Positions 17,230 to 23,691 of a stretch of DNA of 64,000 nt are shown one piece after another. The notes under the pieces were generated by a model that was not told the origin of the DNA, did not search any database, and saw only the letters and a program-made list of their open reading frames with translations. The stretch is from Planctomycetota bacterium (GTDB lineage Bacteria; Planctomycetota; UBA8742; UBA2392). The stretch lies in the NCBI GenBank assembly GCA_020638675.1, contig JACKID010000001.1, positions 2,542,001 to 2,606,000 on the forward strand. The letters run 5' to 3'. The position numbers and the translations under genes are program-made. How positions within the stretch are numbered: position 1 is the first letter of the stretch; the number at the start of each line of letters is the position of its first letter.

Positions 17230-17859
17230 TTGCACCCCACGCCCGAAGAATTCCACAGCCTGCTGCGCCGCCGGCGCAGCAGGCGTTTCTTTACCGACCA
17301 GCCGATCGAGCCCGAGCGCCTGGAGCGCGCCCTGATGGCCGCCATGCGCGCGCCCAGCGGTGCGAACACCCAGCCCTGGGAATACGTGCTCATTGAACGC
17401 GGGCCTGTCCGTGACAAGGTCCGCGTGCTGTGCGAGAAGGCCGACGTCAAGTTCCATGAGGCCAGCCCGGACTGGCTGAAGGCATTCTTCGACGATCACA
17501 TGATCACGCCGGTCAAGGAGTTCGCCGACAACGCGCCGTACCTTGTGGCCGTGTTTGGGCGGCGCGACCTGCCCTTCTGGCTGCAGTCCGTCTGGCTCAG
17601 CGTCGCGAACTTCATCACGGCGCTGGAGATCGAGGGCATCCACTCGCTGACCTACACACCCAGCCTGACGCGTGACTTCAACAGGCTGCTGGGCGTGGAC
17701 GAAAGCTGGAGCTGCCAGGCCGTGCTGCCCATCGGCCACGGCGTCGAGAACGAGGAACTGAAACCGCGCCCGCGGAAGGGACTCGGCGAGAAGGTCCACG
17801 TCGTGAGCGGCGACGGCAAGCTGCGGCCCTTTGACGCTACACTCCCCTTCGACCCGTAG
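17230..17859 (+). CDS. Nitroreductase-family flavoprotein
   Basis: The 209-residue FMN-dependent oxidoreductase has the family N-terminus LLRRRRSRRFFTDQPI and the FMN-contact block MRAPSGANTQPWEYV. The start must be TTG 17230: the next in-frame ATG would remove the conserved arginine cluster. It begins 7 nt after the third ompH gene and could be read on the same transcript. Substrate is unknown; family members reduce nitro compounds, quinones or dehalogenate aromatics. Confidence 0.8.
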   Translation: MHPTPEEFHSLLRRRRSRRFFTDQPIEPERLERALMAAMRAPSGANTQPWEYVLIERGPVRDKVRVLCEKADVKFHEASPDWLKAFFDDHMITPVKEFADNAPYLVAVFGRRDLPFWLQSVWLSVANFITALEIEGIHSLTYTPSLTRDFNRLLGVDESWSCQAVLPIGHGVENEELKPRPRKGLGEKVHVVSGDGKLRPFDATLPFDP

Positions 17860-17866
17860 CGTTCAG

Positions 17867-17932
17867 CACGGAGTTCACAGAGGACACAGGGAAGAGGCAA
17901 CGCATTCTCTGTGTCCCCTGTGAACTCTGTGG
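17867..17932. repeat. Imperfect inverted repeat upstream of aroC
   Basis: Arms of about 26 nt (17867-17892 and 17907-17932) pair with about three mismatches, mostly compatible with G-U pairs. Both arms contain GAGTTCACAG and GACACAG. An A-run (GTAAAAAAACTCT) then leads directly into the aroC start codon. No T-run follows on either strand, so it is more like a dispersed repeat than a simple terminator. Confidence 0.6.
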
Positions 17933-17944
17933 TAAAAAAACTCT

Positions 17945-19120
17945 ATGGCGCTGACATTCACAACTGCTGGCGAATCGCACGGGCCGGCCGTGATCGCATC
18001 GCTGTTCGGGCTGCCTTTCGGGCACGCACTGGATACCGACTGGATCAACAGCCAGCTCAAGCGCCGCCAGGGCGGCTACGGGCGCGGCGGACGCCAGAAC
18101 GTGGAGCGCGACGAAGTCACCGTGCTGAGCGGGCTGCGCCGGGGCGTCACGATCGGCAGTCCGCTGACGCTGGTGATTCACAACAAGGACTCGCGACTCG
18201 ACAAGGCACCCGACCTGCCGAACGTTCGCCCGGGCCATGTCGACCTCGCGGGAGTTCTCAAGATCGGCAGCAAGAATGCTCGCGATGTACTGGAGCGCGC
18301 CAGCGCCCGCGAGACGGCCGCGCGCGTGATGGCCGGCGCCGCATGCCAAAGCCTGCTGCGCGAATTCGGCATCGAGGTTGTCGCGCACGTGCTCAGCATT
18401 GGTGAGGTCGCTGCCGACGCGGCGTACGGCAAGGGCTACACGAAGATCTTTCAGGGGGCGGGCGACGCCCGGGCCGCGCGCGACGCCGCCGACTTTGGAA
18501 CCATTGACCGCAGCCACGACGCGGCATTGAAGGCAGCCATCGACGACGCAAAGGCGGCGGGTGACACGCTGGGCGGCACGATCGAGATCGTTGCGCTGAA
18601 CCTGCCGCCGGGACTCGGAAGCCACAATCAATGGGACAGCAAGCTCGACGGCAAGATCGGCCAGGCGCTGATGAGCATCCAGGCGATGAAGGCCGTCGAA
18701 ATCGGACTCGGCGCCGAAGCCGCGAGGCGCCACGGCAGCAAGGTCCACGACCCGGTGCTCCCGATGCCGCCCGCCCATGGGCGCAGCCCCTACACTCGTG
18801 GCAGCAACAATGCCGGCGGGCTTGAGGGCGGCGTCACGAACGGCGAGCCGCTGGTCTGCCGCGTGCACATGAAGCCGATCAGCACGCTGATGAACCCGCT
18901 GCAGACCGTTGACGTGTCAACCGGCAAGGCGGCCAAGGCCAGCACCGAACGCAGCGACACCTGCGCCGTGCCCGCCGCCGCGATTGTCGCCGAGTGCGCC
19001 GTCGCCATCGTGCTGGCACAGGCGCTGCTCGAGAAGACAGGTGGCGACAGCGTTGTCGAAGCAAAACGCAACCTTGACGCCTACCTGGCCTCGCTCAAGA
19101 CGTTCGGAGCCGGGGCATGA
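17945..19120 (+). CDS. aroC: Chorismate synthase
   Basis: AroC makes chorismate from EPSP, the last step of the shikimate pathway, using reduced FMN. The N-terminal signature TFTTAGESHG, RRQGGYGRGGRQ, the RASARETAARV block, the GSHNQWDSKLDG segment, and the C-terminal RSDTCAVPAA motif are all present, and the 391-aa length is normal. No Shine-Dalgarno is visible; an A-rich stretch precedes the ATG. It overlaps lptF by 4 nt (ATGA), so the two are coupled although functionally unrelated. Confidence 0.96.
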   Translation: MALTFTTAGESHGPAVIASLFGLPFGHALDTDWINSQLKRRQGGYGRGGRQNVERDEVTVLSGLRRGVTIGSPLTLVIHNKDSRLDKAPDLPNVRPGHVDLAGVLKIGSKNARDVLERASARETAARVMAGAACQSLLREFGIEVVAHVLSIGEVAADAAYGKGYTKIFQGAGDARAARDAADFGTIDRSHDAALKAAIDDAKAAGDTLGGTIEIVALNLPPGLGSHNQWDSKLDGKIGQALMSIQAMKAVEIGLGAEAARRHGSKVHDPVLPMPPAHGRSPYTRGSNNAGGLEGGVTNGEPLVCRVHMKPISTLMNPLQTVDVSTGKAAKASTERSDTCAVPAAAIVAECAVAIVLAQALLEKTGGDSVVEAKRNLDAYLASLKTFGAGA

Positions 19121-20394
19121 TCTCGCGCCTCGACATCTCGATCCTGCGTGACGTTCTGTTCACGGCCTTGGTGTGCGTGCTGGGCCTGACGTTCATCTTC
19201 ACGGCGCTAAGCCTGTACCAGATCGTGAATCGTTTCGAGGTCACCCCCCACTTCAGCACGCTGATGTCATTCGCGCCGTCACTTTGGGTCAGCCTGCTGC
19301 CGATGACCATGCCGATGAGCGCGCTGTTTGCCGCCACGCTTGTGTTCGGGCGCATGCGCGCGGAGCGTGAGCTGCTGCTGCTGGCCGCGTCGGGGGTCAC
19401 GCCATGGCGCCCGTTTCTCATGCTGCTGCCGATCGGGCTCCTGACCGCGGCGATCTCGTGGATGGGAGTCTCGGTATTCGGACCGGACGCCTACGCCGAG
19501 CGGCACTCGTTGCAGCGGCAGGCGCTCGCGGACTTCATTGAGAACCCGCCGCAAGGCCCGCGCGAGCTGCACTTTCCCGGCAAGAGCGGCGCCGAGCCCA
19601 GCATCGACATCAGCTACGCGGCCATCGAGGGCGTCGCCTACAAGGACCTGCGCATTCTGGTCTACAACGACCTCGGGCTGCTCGCGACGCTCAGCGCCGA
19701 CCAGGCAAGCCTCAGCTACCAGCGCCACAACGGGATGATGGTGCTGACCCAGTGCTACGCGCCACGCCTGATCGAATTCGACCCAAGCTCACAGCTCTCG
19801 GCGTGGGACGACGACAAGAGCGGCGACGTCAGCGCCGAGGAGTTCAAGGCACACAGCCTGGTCCCGCAATCGGCCAACGAGTTCGCAAGGCTCGACCTGA
19901 ACGCGGACGGTCGGCTCGATCGCGACGAAGTTCCGGCAGCAGGAAGGCCGTCGGGAACACCGCTCGTTGCGGACAAGATCAATGAGCTGCGCGTGCCGTT
20001 CACATTCGGCAGCGAAGAGGAGCCGAATGCCCCCAAGGCAATGAAGACCGGCCAGCTCGTCGAAGATATCCGCAAGGACATTGAGGCGCGCTCAAAACAG
20101 CGCGGCGCTGCGGCCGAGCTTGTCCGGCGCACGGGGCTCGCCGCGGCGGGCTTGCTGCTGCCGCTGTTGGGCGCGCTTTTGGCATCGATGATCAACCACC
20201 CGAACCGCCTGTTCGCCATCGGCGTCGGCGTGATCCCCAGCGCGCTCGGCTACTACCCGCTGATGACGGCCGCGACCACCCTGGCCGAGAACGGACAGAT
20301 CCCCCCCACCACGGCGATGCTGATCGCGCCGGTGGCCACAACCGTGGCTTGCGCGTTGATCGTGATTGGAATGATCCGCGGCCGCTGGGTCTAG
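19117..20394 (+). CDS. lptF: LPS export permease LptF with inserted EF-hand pair
   Basis: LptF/LptG form the membrane part of the ABC exporter that extracts LPS toward the Lpt bridge. The 425-residue protein has the YjgP/YjgQ layout: three N-terminal helices (about 14-36, 52-78, 98-121), a periplasmic jellyroll, then three C-terminal helices (about 338-425). Between about 225 and 275, inside the periplasmic part, lie two canonical EF-hand loops: 231-242 (D, D, S, G, V, E at positions 1, 3, 5, 6, 8, 12) and 260-271 (D, N, D, G, L, E). Such calcium-binding loops are not part of standard LptF. The stop shares CTAG with the convergent kinase gene. Confidence 0.88.
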   Translation: MISRLDISILRDVLFTALVCVLGLTFIFTALSLYQIVNRFEVTPHFSTLMSFAPSLWVSLLPMTMPMSALFAATLVFGRMRAERELLLLAASGVTPWRPFLMLLPIGLLTAAISWMGVSVFGPDAYAERHSLQRQALADFIENPPQGPRELHFPGKSGAEPSIDISYAAIEGVAYKDLRILVYNDLGLLATLSADQASLSYQRHNGMMVLTQCYAPRLIEFDPSSQLSAWDDDKSGDVSAEEFKAHSLVPQSANEFARLDLNADGRLDRDEVPAAGRPSGTPLVADKINELRVPFTFGSEEEPNAPKAMKTGQLVEDIRKDIEARSKQRGAAAELVRRTGLAAAGLLLPLLGALLASMINHPNRLFAIGVGVIPSALGYYPLMTAATTLAENGQIPPTTAMLIAPVATTVACALIVIGMIRGRWV

Positions 20395-21233
20395 GCGCCG
20401 TCCCAGCGCGCACCCTTCTTGCGAAGAAGCCCTTGCATCCGCCGCGTCGACCGGATGCCACTCTGCTGCACGGCATCGCCCGGCGCGTAGTACTCCAGCG
20501 CGCGGTCGATGACGGCGGCGTAGTCTTCAGGCTCAACGAAGTTCTCAAGGTAGCGGCGCACGTCGCGGGCCCGGCGCAGATTGCCGACGCCGCGCTGCAT
20601 AACTGTTTCAAGGTCCACCAGGCGCAGCTCGCAATCGCCGCGCTCAAGGCAGGGCTCATCGGCGGGCGTGACCAGCAGGTTGCCCGCGTGGTAGTCGCGA
20701 TGCTCAAAGCCCGCATCGTGAATGCGGCGCAGCAGGCGCATGCCATCCGCAAACAGGCGCTCGATCACCGCGTGCTGCGGCGAGCGTCGCCCCGGTTGCA
20801 ATTCTTCCTTCAACTGGCGCAGCGTACGTCCGTTTTCAACGTAGCGGCTGATTGTCCACACGGCCTTCGGCGCGTCCGTCAGGCTGACCGTGCCGTGGTC
20901 TTCGACTTCGCAGACGGAAATCCCGGCATCCGACAGGGCGCGCGACATGTTTACCGCCCGGCGCGCCGGGTTCCAGCCGATCAGGCGCGCCCAGCGCTTC
21001 TTCCAATCCGCGCGACAGCCGATAAATTTGAACACCTTGAGCTCGCCATGGTGGCGAATCAAGGCAAGCCCGCCCCGCCGCGAAACCTGGAAGATGTCCA
21101 GGAAATCATCGTGACCCAGCACCTTCTGCGAGGCACGCTTCAGCGACTCCAGTTTGGGCCCGGCCGGCGGACGCGCCGGTACGGAAACGGAATGCTCGGG
21201 GGTGACCGGCGCTTCAGTGATCGTAGGTTGCAT
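20391..21233 (-). CDS. LPS kinase-like (Kdo/WaaP-type) protein kinase-fold protein
   Basis: The 280-residue protein has a kinase fold with the catalytic loop EHRDYHAGNLL (H178, D180, N185), metal-binding LVDLE (D207) and a probable ATP lysine in LKVFKF. This pattern fits the Kdo/WaaP/InaA LPS-core kinase group. Its position between lptF and lptG supports an LPS role. ATG 21233 is used; an alternative ATG 21293 would add 20 residues, but the region contains AT-rich promoter-like sequence. The exact substrate is not shown. Confidence 0.75.
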   Translation of the reverse strand: MQPTITEAPVTPEHSVSVPARPPAGPKLESLKRASQKVLGHDDFLDIFQVSRRGGLALIRHHGELKVFKFIGCRADWKKRWARLIGWNPARRAVNMSRALSDAGISVCEVEDHGTVSLTDAPKAVWTISRYVENGRTLRQLKEELQPGRRSPQHAVIERLFADGMRLLRRIHDAGFEHRDYHAGNLLVTPADEPCLERGDCELRLVDLETVMQRGVGNLRRARDVRRYLENFVEPEDYAAVIDRALEYYAPGDAVQQSGIRSTRRMQGLLRKKGARWDGA

Positions 21234-21326
21234 TTCGGAATCAGGCGTCCGCGGGTAACTTAAAGAAACTGTAAGTGTAATCGGCAGCGGCATCAATGCA
21301 CCGCTAAACTCCGGCTATTGGCCACC

Positions 21327-22385
21327 ATGAAGCGATTTGACCGTTACTTCCTCAGTGTCTTCATCCAGAGCCTGGTGCTCGTGCTGGCCCTGTTCACAAC
21401 GGTCTTCCTGGTCGTCGACGTGCTGCTGAATCTCGACAAGATCCAGAACTTCCCTGATGTCGCGAAGGGAACAACGCTCTTCTACGCCTTCAACCTTCCG
21501 CCAATTCTGTACCTGCTGTATCCGTTCATCGTGATCGCGGCAGGCATGTTCGCCGTCGCCCGTTTGATCCGCTCGCGCGAGTTGCTGTTGCTGGAAGCCG
21601 CGGGCGTTGGCCGCAAGCGCGCGCTCGCAGCGATCATGATCCCGGCGCTGCTGCTGGGCGTTTTCGGCATCGGGCTGCGACAATGGGCCCTGCCCGATTT
21701 GGCCGACGCCGCCCGCGAATCGCCCTACGGCGCGTTCGAGTTCCGCAAGGGCAAGCGCATCAGCGTCCGCGACGACGAAGGCAACGTCTGGTTCGTGCGC
21801 AAATACAACCTCGATACGCGCACCATCGAAGACGTCCGCATCCTCGACAAGTCCGCCCAGCGAGTGATCGTCGCCGATGAGTTGCACTGGGTAGACGAAA
21901 GCGGCGTCTGGTGGTCGTCCGGCAAATCGAAGGTCTACAACCTGGCGGATCTGACCTCGGTCGAGGGGCCGGAACAGGGATCGCCTGCGGTATTTGATGG
22001 CGCGCTGCCGTTCGGTCAGATCTACCCGGCCGACTTCGCCCGCCGCCGCCGCAGCTACACGGACCGCCCGCTCACGCAACTGCTGTCGGAAAACATCGCG
22101 AGCCCTCGCGACAACGACCTCGGCGTCGCGCTGTGGCACGAGCTGTGGCACCCGTTCGTGGGCTTCATTCTGCTGAGTTGCGGCGTGGGCCTGATCCTGT
22201 CGCGCCGCGGGCTGAAGGCATTCACGGCCGGGAGCCTCGCGATCCTGTGCGTGGTGGGCTACCAGATCCTGCAATTCTGGTTCGAAACGCTCGGCCAGGC
22301 AGGCGCGTTCCCGCCCTTCGTCGCGGCAAGCATCACGCCGCTGCTGTTCGGCGGGTTCGCCGCTGTCGTGTTTGCGCGTACGTGA
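21327..22385 (+). CDS. lptG: LPS export permease LptG
   Basis: The 352-residue protein is the second YjgP/YjgQ permease, partner of LptF in LPS export. The N-terminus MKRFDRYFLSVFIQSLVLVL and the LIRSRELLLLEAAGVGR loop are typical, with three helices before and three after a periplasmic jellyroll (about 125-255). It has no EF-hand insertion, unlike LptF here. The start is ATG 21327; a TTG 9 nt upstream is in frame. No lptB/lptC is nearby. Confidence 0.88.
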   Translation: MKRFDRYFLSVFIQSLVLVLALFTTVFLVVDVLLNLDKIQNFPDVAKGTTLFYAFNLPPILYLLYPFIVIAAGMFAVARLIRSRELLLLEAAGVGRKRALAAIMIPALLLGVFGIGLRQWALPDLADAARESPYGAFEFRKGKRISVRDDEGNVWFVRKYNLDTRTIEDVRILDKSAQRVIVADELHWVDESGVWWSSGKSKVYNLADLTSVEGPEQGSPAVFDGALPFGQIYPADFARRRRSYTDRPLTQLLSENIASPRDNDLGVALWHELWHPFVGFILLSCGVGLILSRRGLKAFTAGSLAILCVVGYQILQFWFETLGQAGAFPPFVAASITPLLFGGFAAVVFART

Positions 22386-22391
22386 GGGCAC

Positions 22392-22967
22392 ATGGGTAGA
22401 ATCCTGTTCCCGGAAAAGGTGATCGACGACAATGAAGACGCGGTCCTGAATCGCGACTCTGTCGTCCACTACAGCAAGCAGCTGCAGGCTCTCAACGAAC
22501 CAAACATTGCCGACCAACTGCGCGAAACCGGCATCGACGAGTACTTCAGGATCTCGCTCATTCCCACATTCACACCCGTTGTGTTGCTACGAGCGTGGCG
22601 AATAGGCAAGAATCTATCCGGCGTCCTGAAAATCAGCGTAGGTCCCGGCGGCTATGACGCATTGGGCTTGCGCAGTGAATCCGCATTCAAACTACCCTCG
22701 GCGACGTGGCGAACCTTGTCCACTTTCCGAGACAGCATTGATCTCTGGTCGCCAACTTCGCTTGTCAAGATCGGGCCGGACGGCCGAGAGTACATGGCGT
22801 GTGATGGGCATACGTGGCTCGTCGAATATGTTGACCGGCAGTGGTACCGTGCCATGGCCGAGCACTGCCCAGAGTCCCCCACTTGGCTCAAATTCGAGGA
22901 GGAAGCCGTCAAGTTGATGACTGATTGTGGCGTCAACCCTTGGTCCCTGGAATGTGACGACGAATAG
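22392..22967 (+). CDS. Hypothetical protein downstream of lptG
   Basis: A 191-residue soluble acidic protein starting 6 nt after the lptG stop. No signal peptide, membrane helix or recognisable motif is visible. Base composition looks lower in GC than its neighbours, with more A/T-ending codons, which could mean acquisition by transfer. Its C-terminal region has W and Cys residues of unclear meaning. It is not rnpA, despite lying next to rpmH. Confidence 0.6.
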   Translation: MGRILFPEKVIDDNEDAVLNRDSVVHYSKQLQALNEPNIADQLRETGIDEYFRISLIPTFTPVVLLRAWRIGKNLSGVLKISVGPGGYDALGLRSESAFKLPSATWRTLSTFRDSIDLWSPTSLVKIGPDGREYMACDGHTWLVEYVDRQWYRAMAEHCPESPTWLKFEEEAVKLMTDCGVNPWSLECDDE

Positions 22968-22979
22968 GGCGGAAACGGA

Positions 22980-23004
22980 AAGCCCCCGACATCGCCGGGG
23001 GCTT
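22980..23004. terminator. Bidirectional terminator for rpmH and the opposite gene
   Basis: A 9-bp GC-rich stem (AAGCCCCCG with CGGGGGCTT) has a 7-nt loop. On the reverse strand it follows the rpmH stop and is succeeded by TTTCCGTTT, so it fits a rho-independent terminator for rpmH; it can also serve the forward gene ending at 22967. Confidence 0.75.
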
Positions 23005-23027
23005 CGTTACTACCGACTGGATAGGCG

Positions 23028-23270
23028 CTAGATCTTGCCGGCGCGCTTGCGCTTCTGGCGCAGGGCCTCGCGTTGCTTGCGGCGGCGCTCAAGCACCGTG
23101 CGCGGCGCGCCCTGGTTCTTGACCTTGCGCTCGTCGCTGACGGTCAGCTTCTTGCGACCCTTGCGGCGGCGGCGGGCCAGCACCTTGCGCCCGTCGGCCG
23201 TTTCCATGCGTGCGCGGAAACCGTGGGTACGGTTACGTTTGACGTTGGACCTGCGAACTCGCTTCTTCAT
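23028..23270 (-). CDS. rpmH: Large-subunit ribosomal protein L34 with C-terminal extension
   Basis: Residues 1-43 match bL34: RRSNVKRNRTHGFRARM, then GRKVLARRRRKGRKKL. The remaining 37 residues are an Arg/Lys-rich extension absent from ordinary 44-50-aa L34. Unlike the usual order, no rnpA follows and no dnaA is nearby. A terminator lies directly downstream, so it is probably monocistronic. Confidence 0.92.
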   Translation of the reverse strand: MKKRVRRSNVKRNRTHGFRARMETADGRKVLARRRRKGRKKLTVSDERKVKNQGAPRTVLERRRKQREALRQKRKRAGKI

Positions 23271-23351
23271 GGCTTTGCCTGTTCAATACGCCCCTCAAGC
23301 GGGCGGGCGGAGAAAAGTAGTGGGCTCAGGGCAGGGTGTCAAGGCCCCGGC

Positions 23352-23380
23352 TTGTGCAACTTTCGCCCGTTCCATAGCAT
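23352..23380 (+). promoter_or_regulatory. Promoter giving a near-leaderless Trm112-like mRNA
   Basis: TTGTGC (23352-23357), 17-bp spacer and TAGCAT (23375-23380). The ATG starts 9 nt after the -10, so transcription would begin at or next to the start codon. Confidence 0.45.
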
Positions 23381-23389
23381 GTGCCGGCC

Positions 23390-23599
23390 ATGAGTGAAGA
23401 GCCCAAATCCGATGCGCCCCTCAACCCGGACTTCCTGGCCATGCTGGTCTGTCCGGAAAGCCACAAGCCCCTCGTCCAGAAGGGCAACCGGCTGCTTTGC
23501 AAGGAATCGGGCAAGGCCTACCGCATCGAAGACGGCATACCCATCCTGCTGATCGACGAAGCTGAGCGAATTAGCGACGCCGAGCTGGCGACGCTATAG
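23390..23599 (+). CDS. Trm112-like small protein
   Basis: The 69-residue protein resembles the Trm112/YcaR family. It has LVCPESHKPLVQKG near the N-terminus, LLCKESGKAYRIEDGIPILL in the middle, and an acidic end. In other organisms Trm112 activates methyltransferases; bacterial members are poorly studied. Only one Cys of each usual pair is kept, so zinc binding is doubtful. ATG 23390 is supported by a promoter ending 9 nt upstream; GTG 23381 is an unlikely alternative. Confidence 0.8.
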   Translation: MSEEPKSDAPLNPDFLAMLVCPESHKPLVQKGNRLLCKESGKAYRIEDGIPILLIDEAERISDAELATL

Positions 23600-23653
23600 C
23601 GCCCCCTCGGCGACCTCGTTGTAACCAACCACCAACAAGCTAAACACGGAAAC

Positions 23654-23676
23654 CGCGCCGGCGGCTAACCGGCGCG
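23654..23676 (+). promoter_or_regulatory. GC-rich hairpin in ileS leader
   Basis: An 8-bp perfect stem (CGCGCCGG with CCGGCGCG, 7-nt loop) ends a few bases before the GAGGA ribosome site of ileS. It could modulate translation or end upstream transcription. There is no room for a T-box. Confidence 0.35.
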
Positions 23677-23691
23677 TACGCGAGGAATGCG

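Noticed and set aside
22392..22967. rnpA next to rpmH
   Set aside because: The gene is on the opposite strand and lacks any RNase P protein motif.
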